NCBI RefSeq assembly: GCF_016905005.1
Contig: NZ_JADIKC010000003.1
Location: 186,001-250,000, forward strand
DNA length: 64,000 bases
Reading direction: 5' to 3'
Origin: Dyella kyungheensis
Lineage (GTDB): Bacteria > Pseudomonadota > Gammaproteobacteria > Xanthomonadales > Rhodanobacteraceae
Shown piece by piece: positions 17,709-27,698 of this stretch. Under the pieces are notes generated by a model. It did not search any database and was not told the DNA's origin. It saw only the letters and a list, made by a program, of their open reading frames with translations. Positions within the stretch are counted from its first letter, which is position 1; each line of letters starts with the position of its first letter. Made by a program: the position numbers and the translations under genes.

Positions 17709-17849
17709 CCTCACGTCATTCCGGCGCAGGCCGGAATCCAGTAGCGAGTACGTAGAGTTGTCGCGATAGCCGAGCATGCCCTGAGAGGTTTTCGCGAGAA
17801 CCTGGGACTGAAGCTCCTGGATTCCGGCCTGCGCCGGAATGACGTGAGG
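17709..17849. repeat. Inverted-repeat element of about 140 bp, copy B
   Basis: Arms CGTCATTCCGGCG...CCGGAATCCAGT at 17714-17742 and its inverse at 17817-17844, extended outwards by CCTCA/TGAGG. The interior shares the order GTTGTCGCG..TAG..GCATG..TTCGCGA..CCTGGG with the reverse complement of the copy at 36420-36541. Confidence 0.8.
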
Positions 17850-17934
17850 AAGGGTAGGGCCAGGCGGTACCGGCTAAGCAGGGACTAAGTCGGAGCGGCG
17901 ATGCTGTGCAGACCTCATTGCTGCCGGATTCCCC

Positions 17935-18957
17935 ATGCGTGCATTGCCCACTTTGCTGTTCTTTGCCGTGGCGGCGTTCGCCGGTCCCGCGGCCGCCGAC
18001 CCGGCACCCGCGAACTTCCGCGTGCTTGCCCATTTACCGCTCGGTGGTGCCGGAGGCTGGGATTACCTCAGTTTCGATGCGCAGCGACGCCATCTGTTCG
18101 TGACGCGGGGCGATCACATCGACGTGGTGGACGTGGATCAACACAAGCGCATCGGCGCGATCTCCGGGACCAAGGGCGTGCACGGCGTGGCGTTGGATCA
18201 GTCCGCGCATCGCGGCTTTGCCAGCAACGGGCAGGCCGCCTCGGTGACGGTGTTTGACCTCGACACGTTCCGTGTCGTCGCCACCATCAGCGGAACCGGC
18301 GAGAAGCCCGATGCCATCGTCTACGACGGTGCGTCGAAGCATGTGTTCACGTTCAATGGCAAAGGCCATTCCTTCAGCGTGATCGATCCCTCCACGAATA
18401 CGCTGACGAGCACCGTGGCGCTGCCTGGCAAACCGGAGTTCGCGGTAAGCGATGAGGCCGGTTCGATCTACGTGAATATCGAAGACACGGCACAGCTGGT
18501 GAAGATCGACACCACCCACAACACCGTGGTCGCGACGTGGTCTCTCGGCGCCTGCGAAGCGCCGACCGGTCTGGCCATCGACCGCAAACGACATCGCCTG
18601 TTCTCGGTTTGCGACAACAAGCAGATGGCCGTGACCAACGCCGAGAATGGCCAGGCCGTGGCGCGGGTACCGATCGGCGAAGGCCCGGATGCGGTGGTGT
18701 TCGATGAAGACGCTTCGGTGGTGTACAGCTCCAATGGCGAGAGCGGCGATATCACGGCCGTCCGCCAAAAGGACGCCGATCACTACAGCGTCGTCGCTTC
18801 GATTCCCACCCAGCCCAGCGCGCGCACGCTGGCGCTCGATCCCAAGCTGCACCGGCTCTACCTCTCGGCCGCCACGTGGGCATCGGCACCGAAGGAGGGC
18901 GCTCGCCCGGACATCGTGCCGGACAGTTTTACGGTGTTGACGGTCGGAGCGCCCTGA
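17935..18957 (+). CDS. Exported YncE-like beta-propeller protein
   Basis: A 340-residue protein with a Sec signal peptide (about residues 1-22, cleavage after 'AAA') and then repeated blades of about 42 residues with 'VFDLDTFRVVATI', 'VIDPSTNTLTSTVALPG', 'KIDTTHNTVVATW' and 'DAVVFDEDASVVYSSNGESG'. These repeats match the YVTN/YncE seven-bladed propeller family, found in the periplasm or outside the cell. Catalytic residues of lactonases are not evident. Function is unknown; E. coli YncE binds DNA in vitro, but this does not carry over safely. Monocistronic, preceded by a repeat element. Confidence 0.8.
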   Translation: MRALPTLLFFAVAAFAGPAAADPAPANFRVLAHLPLGGAGGWDYLSFDAQRRHLFVTRGDHIDVVDVDQHKRIGAISGTKGVHGVALDQSAHRGFASNGQAASVTVFDLDTFRVVATISGTGEKPDAIVYDGASKHVFTFNGKGHSFSVIDPSTNTLTSTVALPGKPEFAVSDEAGSIYVNIEDTAQLVKIDTTHNTVVATWSLGACEAPTGLAIDRKRHRLFSVCDNKQMAVTNAENGQAVARVPIGEGPDAVVFDEDASVVYSSNGESGDITAVRQKDADHYSVVASIPTQPSARTLALDPKLHRLYLSAATWASAPKEGARPDIVPDSFTVLTVGAP

Positions 18958-18992
18958 AGCTGTCTCCGGCGCACTGAGTGAAAAGGGGGCCT

Positions 18993-20004
<1,012 letters not shown>

Positions 20005-20021
20005 TTGAATCTTTACTGCAG

Positions 20022-20050
20022 AACCCCGGTCGGTGACGGCCGGGGTTTTT
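20022..20050 (+). terminator. Terminator after pip
   Basis: AACCCCGG (20022-20029) pairs with CCGGGGTT (20040-20047), followed by five T in all. It lies between the convergent pip and upp genes. Confidence 0.85.
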
Positions 20051-20061
20051 CATGGGAAAGA

Positions 20062-20703
20062 TCAACCGGCGGGCAATTGCTTGGTGCCGAAAATCTTGTC
20101 GCCGGCATCGCCAAGCCCCGGCAGGATGTAGCCGTGTTCGTTGAGGCGTTCATCGATGGAGGCGGTATAGATCTCCACGTCCGGATGCGCCGCTTCGATG
20201 CGCTTGAGGCCTTCGGGTGCAGCGACCAGAAACAGTCCCTTGATGCGCTTGCAGCCGGCGGCCTTGAGCATGTCGACCGTGGCAACCAGCGTACCGGCCG
20301 TGGCGAGCATCGGATCGACGATCAGCGCGATGCGCTCGTCCATGCGGCCGGTGAGCTTCTCGTAATAGGTGATGGGCTCGAGCGTTTCCTCGTTGCGCTG
20401 CAGGCCGACCACGCTGACCTTGGCGGCGGGGATCATGTCGAGCACGCCGGGTAGCATGCCCAGGCCCGCCCGCAGGATCGGCACGATGGTGACCTTCTTA
20501 CCCTTGATCTGATGCACGGTAAGCGGACCGGCCCAGCCTTCGATGCGTTGCTCGACCGTTTCCAGATCCTTGGTGGCTTCGTAGGTCAGCAACGAAGCCA
20601 CTTCCGAGGCCAGCTCGCGAAATTCCTTGGTGCTGATGCCGGCCCGGCGCATCAGGCCGAGTTTGTGCTGGATCAGAGGATGGTGGACTTCGACGATCTT
20701 CAT
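20062..20703 (-). CDS. upp: Uracil phosphoribosyltransferase
   Basis: Upp converts uracil and PRPP to UMP in pyrimidine salvage. The 213-residue product starts '[19 protein letters not shown]', shows '[14 protein letters not shown]', '[13 protein letters not shown]', the PRPP loop '[20 protein letters not shown]', and the uracil-binding C-terminal '[16 protein letters not shown]'. The ATG at 20703 fits the family N-terminus. The gene lies 31 bases downstream of the ABC-F gene on the same strand and may be cotranscribed with it. Confidence 0.96.
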   Translation of the reverse strand: MKIVEVHHPLIQHKLGLMRRAGISTKEFRELASEVASLLTYEATKDLETVEQRIEGWAGPLTVHQIKGKKVTIVPILRAGLGMLPGVLDMIPAAKVSVVGLQRNEETLEPITYYEKLTGRMDERIALIVDPMLATAGTLVATVDMLKAAGCKRIKGLFLVAAPEGLKRIEAAHPDVEIYTASIDERLNEHGYILPGLGDAGDKIFGTKQLPAG

Positions 20704-20734
20704 GGGGAAACCTGGCGGCAAGGTCGGGGCATTG

Positions 20735-22333
20735 TCACTCACGGCGCGCGATGAGGGCGAGGGGTTTGTCCAGCCGAAGCTCCCGATCCATGGCCGCCTG
20801 CGCCACCAGTTCGACATCATGGCTGACCAGGATCAGCGAGCCGCGATAGGCCGCGAGCGCCTGCTCGAGTAGCTGGCGGCTGTCGAGATCCAGATGGCTG
20901 TCAGGCTCGTCGAGCAACAACAGGTCGTAGGGTTCCCGCGCGCTGTCGAGCACGAGCAGGGCCAGCTTGACGCGCTCGCCGCCGCTCAGAAGACCCGCGG
21001 CCAGCTCGGCCCGCTCGCCCCGCAGGCCGATGCCGGCGAGGTACTCCCGATAGCGCGTCGGCGAATGGCCGGGTGATAGCGCACGCAGGTTCTCCAGTGC
21101 GCTCTGCTCATCGCGCAGCAGGCCGTAGTGCTGGTCGAGCAACAGCACTCGCTCGCCTCCGCGAATCCGGCCGTCGCGCGGGGCCAGCCGTCCCATGATG
21201 GCGGCCAGCAGACTGGATTTGCCGCTGCCATTGTCGCCATGCAGATACAGGCGCTCGCCGGGAGCGAGGTACAGATCGATCGGCTGATCATGTCCGTGCG
21301 GCGGTATGACACCTTCCAGTTGAAGCGGCGCGTGCGTCGCCGCAAGCGCACCGAGATCGAATCGTTGTGCACGATGAACATCGATGCGCGAACGCGCCTG
21401 AGCGAGTTGTTCGCGCTGCCTCGCCTGCTGCAGCTGTTGTGAGGTGTGCAGCCGCGCACCGGTGTCTTCCGAACGCTGCTTGCGACGGTCCAGCAGGATG
21501 GTCGGCAGGTTGGCGTTCGCGCGTTCGCGGTTGGCCTTCTGCTGCCGGTGGACGAGACGTTGCTGCTCGTCGTGGTGCTGCCGTTCCAACGCTTTCTGTT
21601 CGCGGCGTGCCTGATTCCATTGCCGTTCGGCGGCCTGCCGTTCCGTATCGCGAAGCATCGAGTAAGCCGCGACATTGCCGCCGTAGCGGCGCAAACCGCG
21701 CGGCGAAAGTTCGTCGACGCTTTCCACCTCGGCGAGCAGGGCGCGGTCGTGGCTGATCAGCAAATAGCCGCCGGCATGCGTGATCAGCCGTTCGCGCAGC
21801 CACTGGCGGCCACGGCGATCCAGGTGATTGCCTGGCTCATCCAATATCAGGAAATGCCGCTCGAGTTCGAACAAATGGTTCAGTCGGAGGCGCACGCGTT
21901 CGCCGCCGCTGAGGCTTTCCCAGGGGCGTGAAAGGTCGTGGGGGAGCCCGGCCTGTTCAAGCCATTGGCTGGCGCGTTCGTGCACGTTCCAGTCGTCGGC
22001 GAGTGTGTGGAAATCCGCCGGGTCCGCGCTGCCTGCTTCGATGCGCTGCAGGGCGTCGAGTTTGCGGTCCACGCCAAGGGCCGCGGCGATCGTGCCGCCG
22101 AACGCAGGCCACCGTTGTGGCAGATGGGCAAGCTCGACGTGACGCACTACCTGGCCGTGGGTGGGTTCGATCAGGCCAGCCAGCACCCGGCCAAGCAGCG
22201 ACTTGCCGCTGCCGTTGCGGCCGACCAGCGCATGGCGCCCGGTAGAAAAGGACGTTTCGAGATTCTCGAAAACGGGATCGCGGCCCGGCGGTGCAAAGCC
22301 GAGTTGGTGAATAAGTAGGGATAGTGCCGTCAT
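20735..22333 (-). CDS. ABC-F family ATPase (ribosome-associated, two ABC domains)
   Basis: A 532-residue soluble protein with two ATP-binding cassettes and no membrane segment. Domain 1 has Walker A 'GRNGSGKS', signature '[11 protein letters not shown]' and Walker B '[12 protein letters not shown]'; domain 2 has 'GDNGSGKSS', '[12 protein letters not shown]' and '[12 protein letters not shown]'. Between them is a highly charged Arg/Gln-rich linker ('[18 protein letters not shown]'), the P-site tRNA interaction motif of ABC-F proteins. These proteins rescue or regulate ribosomes and some give antibiotic resistance; which applies here is unclear. ATG at 22333 with GGAGGG upstream. The 5' leader contains an unusual hairpin. 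Confidence 0.9.
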   Translation of the reverse strand: MTALSLLIHQLGFAPPGRDPVFENLETSFSTGRHALVGRNGSGKSLLGRVLAGLIEPTHGQVVRHVELAHLPQRWPAFGGTIAAALGVDRKLDALQRIEAGSADPADFHTLADDWNVHERASQWLEQAGLPHDLSRPWESLSGGERVRLRLNHLFELERHFLILDEPGNHLDRRGRQWLRERLITHAGGYLLISHDRALLAEVESVDELSPRGLRRYGGNVAAYSMLRDTERQAAERQWNQARREQKALERQHHDEQQRLVHRQQKANRERANANLPTILLDRRKQRSEDTGARLHTSQQLQQARQREQLAQARSRIDVHRAQRFDLGALAATHAPLQLEGVIPPHGHDQPIDLYLAPGERLYLHGDNGSGKSSLLAAIMGRLAPRDGRIRGGERVLLLDQHYGLLRDEQSALENLRALSPGHSPTRYREYLAGIGLRGERAELAAGLLSGGERVKLALLVLDSAREPYDLLLLDEPDSHLDLDSRQLLEQALAAYRGSLILVSHDVELVAQAAMDRELRLDKPLALIARRE

Positions 22334-22360
22334 AAACCCTCCGGAATGGGAGTGGCATAC

Positions 22361-22541
22361 GACAGGGCGCCGAGCGCGAAACGCGCCAAGGGATGTCGAC
22401 CGCCCTGTCACTCGTGGCCAGACGCAACGCACCCGTGAAGGCTGCGATCGGTTGGCAGGCGAGCGGCTTAGAGGCGCATGTCGGCGGTGAATCCCTGGAG
22501 GAAAAGAGTGCGCAGCATAACAGCAGGCACTTAAAGGCAAA
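22361..22541 (-). promoter_or_regulatory. Promoter and leader hairpin of the ABC-F gene
   Basis: On the minus strand, TTTGCC (22541-22536) is followed after 16 bases by TATGCT (22519-22514) with an upstream TG, an extended -10. The leader of about 175 bases contains an inverted repeat, GACAGGGCG with CGCCCTGTC (22361-22369 and 22401-22409), enclosing a small GCGCG/CGCGC hairpin, ending about 28 bases before the start codon. Confidence 0.45.
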
Positions 22542-22542
22542 C

Positions 22543-22571
22543 AAAAAGGGCGCCGATACGCATCGGCGCCC
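22543..22571 (-). terminator. Terminator of psiF
   Basis: GGGCGCCGAT/ATCGGCGCCC perfect 10-bp stem (22548-22571) with five T on the minus strand, 21 bases after the psiF stop. Confidence 0.9.
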
Positions 22572-22592
22572 TGGTGGCTTGTGCCAATACGA

Positions 22593-22937
22593 TCAGTGGC
22601 CCGCGTTGGGCGTGTTGCTCAGGCAGGTGCTCATGAACTGCTTGCGGGCATCGCCCTTGAGCGACTTGGCCTGCGGATCGGCGTTGCAGGACTTCATCTT
22701 TTCCTGCTGGGTCATCTTGGCCGGTGCGGCGCTTTCACCCTTCAGGCAGCTGCTCATGAAGGTCTTGCGGTCGTCGCCGGTCTTGCCCGTGGCCTGCTTG
22801 TTGCAGTCGGCCATGCGCTGCTGCTGCGAATTCTTGGCGGGCGCGCTGGTGGGGGCCGTCTGCGGCGCGGCAAAGGCGGTAGAGGCGGCAAAGGCCAGCG
22901 CAACGCCGGCGACCATCAGACTCAAACGCGAAGACAT
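22593..22937 (-). CDS. psiF: PsiF-like exported protein with two PsiF repeats
   Basis: A 114-residue protein with a Sec signal peptide (about residues 1-23, 'AFAASTAFA|AP') and two copies of the PsiF repeat: 'RMADCNKQATGKTGDDRKTFMSSCLKG' type and 'KMKSCNADPQAKSLKGDARKQFMSTCL' type, each with two Cys that may form a disulfide. E. coli psiF is phosphate-starvation inducible with unknown function. No Pho box was recognised here. It has its own terminator. Confidence 0.88.
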   Translation of the reverse strand: MSSRLSLMVAGVALAFAASTAFAAPQTAPTSAPAKNSQQQRMADCNKQATGKTGDDRKTFMSSCLKGESAAPAKMTQQEKMKSCNADPQAKSLKGDARKQFMSTCLSNTPNAGH

Positions 22938-23097
22938 GCGGGTACCCTCCTTGAGAACATGACCGGCGAGTGCCGGCGCGGCAAGTCTATGCCTGCAGAC
23001 AGGCCGCGTGGGAGGGCATATAGGGTCGCCTACGGACCCCGTTCAGCAAGCTTGAGGGCGACAAGCAAATCGGACTTTTCCCGGCCTGCCGGGGGGC

Positions 23098-23133
23098 TAA
23101 AAGAAAGGCCACGCCCGTCACCGGGCGTGGCCT
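23098..23133 (-). terminator. Terminator of the secreted nuclease gene
   Basis: AGGCCACGCCCG (23106-23117) and CGGGCGTGGCCT (23122-23133) form a 12-bp perfect stem with TCAC loop, followed on the minus strand by TTTCTTTT. Confidence 0.88.
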
Positions 23134-23156
23134 CCTTAGGGATGTGAAGCTACCGA

Positions 23157-26015
23157 TCAGTGACCGTGGCCGTGCCCTTCGTCCTGGTCATCGTCGTCGT
23201 GGTGGCCGTGCCCGTGGTCGCCGTCATCGTGATGGCCGTGCCCATGATCGTCGTCATCGTGATGACCATGCCCTTGTTCGCCGGACAATCCCGGCACGAA
23301 CAGGTCGACCACGAAGCCATCGTGATCGGACACGCCGATCGCCTTGCGCACGTCGGTGGCGGTGGCGGCATCGGCTTCCGTTTGTACTGGCGCGTCGAGG
23401 TCGGCGCGACCGTACTGCATCTTCAGGAAACGCAGCCGGGCGACGTCGTTCATCAGCGCATGATCGAGCACCTGCACCGTGGGCACTTCGCGGCCGGAGT
23501 TGCCGGAGCCTGCCGCGGTATAACCCTGGATCGGGCCGAATTCCTCGGTGTAGAGGAACGAGTAGCGATCATTCTCAGGTACCGATTCCACCGCATCCCA
23601 CAGGGCCGGACGCACGATGTTCTTGCCCAGCTTCAGTTGGTTTTCGCTGTCCTTGTACTTGCCCGATGCCAGTCCCACCACGTCCACCCAGCCATCGCTG
23701 AACTGGTAGGCATTGAAGTCGCCCACCACCATCAACGGCAGCCACGGATTGGCGCCCTGCAGGTTCTGCACTTGGCGCGCCAGCGAACTGGCCTGCAGGA
23801 AGCGCTTCTGGCGGTCGCGCACGGCGCTGTCGTCGTTGTCGTCGACATTGGTGCGTGCCTTCATGTGCACCGAGATCACCTGGAAGCGCACGCCGCGCGC
23901 TTCGGCGGTGAGCAGCAGCGGCGGATGGTCGTGCACGAACGCGGTCTGGCCGTTGTCGTTCCAGGTTTCGTCGGCGGCCAGTTGCTGCACGGAGACCACG
24001 CGAACGCGGTCGCTACGTACCAGGAAGCCTACGTTGATGCCGCTGGGATCGTGTCCAGGCACCAGATAGGCCTGGTACTTGGCGCGATAGTCGTCGCCCA
24101 GCTGCGTGGCCAGGCCTTGCAGCAGCGGCAGGCTCTTCACTTCCTCCACCGACAGCACGTCGGGCAGCTGCAGCACGCTGCCGATATAGGCGGACAGGCG
24201 TTGCGTCTTCAATGCCACTTCGTCGGCCGTCGGCTCCTTGCTGTCGCCGCTGCAGGTGAAGACGGTGTTGAAGTCGGTATCGCAGAAGCGCTCGGTGTTG
24301 AACGCACCGATGCGCAGGGCATACGGCGCGGTCGGAGAAACGGAACGCGGCATTTCCGCAACGTGCTTCAGGGTGATCTTGGTCGGGATGAAGGTGTAGG
24401 CACCGAAGTCGTAGGAGATGATGCCTTCAGCACGGAACGTGGTGCCCGCCACAAACGGCGTGTTGAGCGGCACGGCGCCGAAGTCCGCCGTGTTCATCTT
24501 GAACACTTCCGGGTTGCCGCTCCAATTGGGGAGCTGCACGCCGTCAGGCACCGGCACGCCATAGCGCACGCCGGGGAGACGCAACGAGCGCTTGCCATTC
24601 GCGGTGATGCTCACTTCCGCATAGGGCTCGCCGCTGAAACGCTTGTTGCCTGTGTTGATCATGCCGTTCTCGATCACCACGCGCATGCCCACGAAGCACT
24701 GGAAGTTGGTCGCGCCGCACGACAGCTTGGCCGGATCGGACGAAGGCATCGCCTCGCCAAATACCACCGCCTTGGGCAGGCGTGCGCCGTGCGAGGTCAC
24801 TGTCACCACGGGGCTGGTGAGCTCGGGCAACTGGTAGTAGTTGGCGACCCTGGCGTCCACGTTCACCACATCGCCCACCACCACCGTCGGCGTGCTGGAG
24901 GTGAACACATAGATGCCGTTGGACGTAAGCGGATCGGCATCGGCGCGTGCGTCCGGTGTCTGCATGGTGAAGCCCGCCGGGCCCACCGCGGTGACGATGT
25001 TGCCGGTGGTCTTCACCGGCTTGCCCAGCAGCGGCGAGATCTGATCGCGCCCCTGGATCTGCCAGATCTCGGCGGCAACCGGGATGTCGTAGAGGATCGC
25101 GCCGATCGCCGTATCGCGCGACAGCGGGAGATTGCCGCTGGGCTGGCTCAGCTTGACCTCGAAGGCTTTGTCATCGCTCGGCGTGGTGCGGCCGTGCACC
25201 ACTACGTTGAAGTTCGCCTGCATCTGCCCTTCGGCGATGCTCAGGTTGGTATCGAGCGCGTCGTAATCGTGATTGGCGACGGTCGCCGTGCCATCGAGCG
25301 TTGCCACGTGCACCGATACGCCACCGGTGGGAGCAGGCTGGGTGAGCGAGACCGTGAACGGCATTTGGACGTCCGCCGCACCACGCACCGTGGCGCTGGC
25401 ATCGGCGACGGACAAGGCCTGGCCCAGCACGACGCACGAGCTCGCACTGTTGTGCGGCGTCGTGGGAGAAACCACGTTGAAATCGGCCTGGTTGTCTCCG
25501 GTGTTTTGCGGCAGGCCCGCAGCCGTGGGCTTGCGGCCATAGCCCTTATCGGCATTGGTGGTGCCGAGCGACGCCAGTGGCGTGCCGGCCTTGTACACAG
25601 AACCGGTGGAAAGGCCGACTTGATCGACCAACTGGCCCGAGCCGTCGAGAATGGCGAGGCCACCATCGTCGGTGACGCCCGTGCTGTACTTGAGATCGCC
25701 CGCCACGCTGCCGGAATAACCGCTGCTCGCGCTGTTGGTGAGCAACAGATAGCAGCCCGGCGCAATCGACGTGCCGCTCGGCAGCGTCAGGCGCGTGCCG
25801 GTGGTGCCGCTGACGTTGGAGGCGTTGAATTTGTAGCCCGACAGATCCAGCGACTTGCTGCCGCTGTTGAACAGCTCGACGAATTCGTCGTTGCCGCCGG
25901 CCGGGCCACGGACGCGAAACTGGCTGATGCTGAGGTCTGCCGCTTGCGCAGCGGTTGCCGACAGGGCGAGCAACAGTGCGGCTAAAAGGGCACGTCGAAT
26001 GTGCGCTGGTTTCAT
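23157..26015 (-). CDS. Secreted endonuclease/exonuclease/phosphatase-family nuclease (ExeM/NucH-like) with lamin-tail, Calx-beta and His-rich tail
   Basis: The 952-residue product has a Sec signal peptide (residues 1-24), a lamin-tail domain (about 25-150, 'NDEFVELFNSGSKSLDLSGY'), a Calx-beta-like domain ('ATVANHDYDALDTNLSIAEGQ'), an OB-like segment ('VVVGDVVNVDARVANY'), then the EEP nuclease domain: 'GAFNTERFCDTDFN', 'DVLSVEEVKSLPLL', 'ISVHMKARTN', 'MVVGDFNAYQFSDGW', and 'GVSDHDGFVVDLFVPG' with the catalytic Asp-His. This order matches extracellular DNases such as Shewanella ExeM. The C-terminus is about 38 residues of Gly-His-Asp repeats, probably metal-binding. ATG at 26015 has GGAAGGGAG upstream. 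Likely role: extracellular DNA use or biofilm remodelling. Confidence 0.88.
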   Translation of the reverse strand: MKPAHIRRALLAALLLALSATAAQAADLSISQFRVRGPAGGNDEFVELFNSGSKSLDLSGYKFNASNVSGTTGTRLTLPSGTSIAPGCYLLLTNSASSGYSGSVAGDLKYSTGVTDDGGLAILDGSGQLVDQVGLSTGSVYKAGTPLASLGTTNADKGYGRKPTAAGLPQNTGDNQADFNVVSPTTPHNSASSCVVLGQALSVADASATVRGAADVQMPFTVSLTQPAPTGGVSVHVATLDGTATVANHDYDALDTNLSIAEGQMQANFNVVVHGRTTPSDDKAFEVKLSQPSGNLPLSRDTAIGAILYDIPVAAEIWQIQGRDQISPLLGKPVKTTGNIVTAVGPAGFTMQTPDARADADPLTSNGIYVFTSSTPTVVVGDVVNVDARVANYYQLPELTSPVVTVTSHGARLPKAVVFGEAMPSSDPAKLSCGATNFQCFVGMRVVIENGMINTGNKRFSGEPYAEVSITANGKRSLRLPGVRYGVPVPDGVQLPNWSGNPEVFKMNTADFGAVPLNTPFVAGTTFRAEGIISYDFGAYTFIPTKITLKHVAEMPRSVSPTAPYALRIGAFNTERFCDTDFNTVFTCSGDSKEPTADEVALKTQRLSAYIGSVLQLPDVLSVEEVKSLPLLQGLATQLGDDYRAKYQAYLVPGHDPSGINVGFLVRSDRVRVVSVQQLAADETWNDNGQTAFVHDHPPLLLTAEARGVRFQVISVHMKARTNVDDNDDSAVRDRQKRFLQASSLARQVQNLQGANPWLPLMVVGDFNAYQFSDGWVDVVGLASGKYKDSENQLKLGKNIVRPALWDAVESVPENDRYSFLYTEEFGPIQGYTAAGSGNSGREVPTVQVLDHALMNDVARLRFLKMQYGRADLDAPVQTEADAATATDVRKAIGVSDHDGFVVDLFVPGLSGEQGHGHHDDDDHGHGHHDDGDHGHGHHDDDDQDEGHGHGH

Positions 26016-26102
26016 TGACCACTCCCTTCCTGGGTCCAGGGCGGACCCCAACAGGGAGAGGCTAAGCAGCTATTGCGACAGTTTTGCGAAGGAAGTTGCG
26101 GC

Positions 26103-26180
26103 AGCGCTTCATTTTGCGAAGCGCTTTGCGTTCCGATGTGTGACCGGCATCGTCGACGTTGCGTGAACGATGCCGGTCAC
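26103..26180. other. Two hairpins between the aminotransferase and the nuclease gene
   Basis: A 14-bp perfect inverted repeat, GTGACCGGCATCGT (26140-26153) with its complement at 26167-26180, has a 13-base loop and lies 10 bases before the aminotransferase end. A second hairpin, AGCGCTTC/GAAGCGCT, is at 26103-26125. Neither is followed by a clear T tract on the minus strand. Confidence 0.55.
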
Positions 26181-26189
26181 CTTGCGACT

Positions 26190-27698
26190 TCAGGCGGCTT
26201 CGGCCTTCGTGTCGGCTTTGAGTTTGCGCGGCCCCTGCAGCAGGGCCTGGCGCACGTGCGAGACGACCAGGTCCACTTCGTCGCTGGTGACCAGGAAGTG
26301 CGGCGTGAAGCGCAGCGAGTTGGTGCCGCCGTGGATCACGCCAACGCCGCGCTCGCGCATGAATTCCTCGATCGAACCGGCGCCGTAGCATTTGAACTCC
26401 GGTGCCAGCTCGCAGGAGAACAGCAGACCGGTGCCTTGCACCTTGGTGATCAGGCCGCCCAGCTCGTTCTTCAGCGCGTTGAGCTTGTCGACGAATTCCT
26501 TGCCGCGCTCGCGGATGTTGTCGCGCACCTCGTCGGTGAGCAGGTCGAGCGTGGCGAGCGCCACGTCGAGCGCACGCGGGTTGGCCGTCATGGTGTTGCC
26601 GTAGATGCCCTTGCGGTACAGCTCGGCGGTGCGCTGGGTAACAGCCAACACGGACAGCGGATACTGGCCGGCGTTGAGCGCCTTGGAGAAGGTTTCCATA
26701 TCCGGCGGCGCGAGTTTCTCGAAGCCCGGATAATCGGTGACCGACAGCACGCCGTGCGCACGCAGGCCCGCCTGGATGGAGTCGACCAGCAACAGCGCAC
26801 CGTGCGCTTCGGTGAGCGCGCGCGCCTTCTGGTAGAACTCCGGCGTCACCGCGCGGCCCGGATCGCCTTCGCCCATCACCGGTTCCAGGAACATCGCCTC
26901 GATGAACCAGCCGTTCTTGTCCGCATCGGCAAACACGGCTTCGAGCTGGGCGATGTCGTAAGGCTGCACGGTGAGCAGCGTGTCCTCGTGGCGATAGCTG
27001 GCCAGATGCTGCAGGTAGGTCTTGCGCGTGGAATCGGAATACAGCGCCGGCTTGTCGGTGCGGCCGTGGAAGGCACCCTTCACCACCACGCGCTTGATCG
27101 CGCGACCGGCATAGCGCGCGCCAGGGTCGGTCAGCAGCTTGGCATTGACGTCGGCAATGCGGCAGGCGAGGCCCACCGATTCCGAACCGGAATTGAGGGC
27201 GAGGTAACGCGCATACGGATTGCTGTCGCGGTTGCGGCCCAGTTCGCGATCCATCGCCTTGGCAAAACGCATCTGCGAGATGCTCGGCGTCATCACATTG
27301 GCCATCACCTGCGGACGCGCGAGCGCGGCATCGATGGAGGCGTTGTTGTGGCCAAAGCCGAGCATGCCGTAGCCGCCGTTGTCGTGGATCACGGCGCCCT
27401 TGAAGCTCACCACCCACGGACCGCGCGCCGCGGCGGGCAGGTACGGGTTGATGGCATCGTCCGGATAGAAGTTGACGAACTCCGTCTGCACCTGCGCCAT
27501 CTGTTCGGCTTCGTCGAGCTTGAGGAAATCGCCCAACTCGCCGCGCAGTTCGCGGTGACGCGCGACCGCATCGCTGATGGCCTGCGCCAGGTCAGGGTGG
27601 CTCGCTGCGAGGCGTTCGACGGTGGCATCGTCAAGGCCGCTGGTCTGCGGTGCGCCGCCGAATTCGCGCAGTTCGCGCAGCTGATCAATCACACCCAT
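26190..27698 (-). CDS. Class III pyridoxal-phosphate aminotransferase
   Basis: A 502-residue fold-type I aminotransferase. Visible are 'YGMLGFGHNNASIDAAL', the cofactor loop 'ALNSGSESVGLACRIAD', 'VVVKGAFHGRTDKPALYS', the Asp of the PLP-binding 'LLLVDSIQAGLRAHGVL', the Schiff-base Lys in 'TFSKALNAGQYPLS' and 'YGNTMTANPRALDVALATLD'. An N-terminal extension of about 80 residues precedes the core. Substrate is not certain; class III members use ornithine, lysine, GABA or similar omega-amino groups. ATG at 27698 is preserved by AAGGAG six bases upstream; a TTG five codons earlier is less likely. It is divergent from the ABC exporter operon. Confidence 0.88.
   Translation of the reverse strand: MGVIDQLRELREFGGAPQTSGLDDATVERLAASHPDLAQAISDAVARHRELRGELGDFLKLDEAEQMAQVQTEFVNFYPDDAINPYLPAAARGPWVVSFKGAVIHDNGGYGMLGFGHNNASIDAALARPQVMANVMTPSISQMRFAKAMDRELGRNRDSNPYARYLALNSGSESVGLACRIADVNAKLLTDPGARYAGRAIKRVVVKGAFHGRTDKPALYSDSTRKTYLQHLASYRHEDTLLTVQPYDIAQLEAVFADADKNGWFIEAMFLEPVMGEGDPGRAVTPEFYQKARALTEAHGALLLVDSIQAGLRAHGVLSVTDYPGFEKLAPPDMETFSKALNAGQYPLSVLAVTQRTAELYRKGIYGNTMTANPRALDVALATLDLLTDEVRDNIRERGKEFVDKLNALKNELGGLITKVQGTGLLFSCELAPEFKCYGAGSIEEFMRERGVGVIHGGTNSLRFTPHFLVTSDEVDLVVSHVRQALLQGPRKLKADTKAEAA

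Noticed and set aside
22473-22523. Sixteen-codon frame on the minus strand upstream of the ABC-F gene, possible leader peptide
   Set aside because: Its ATG overlaps the proposed -10 box, so it would not be in the transcript if that promoter is right.
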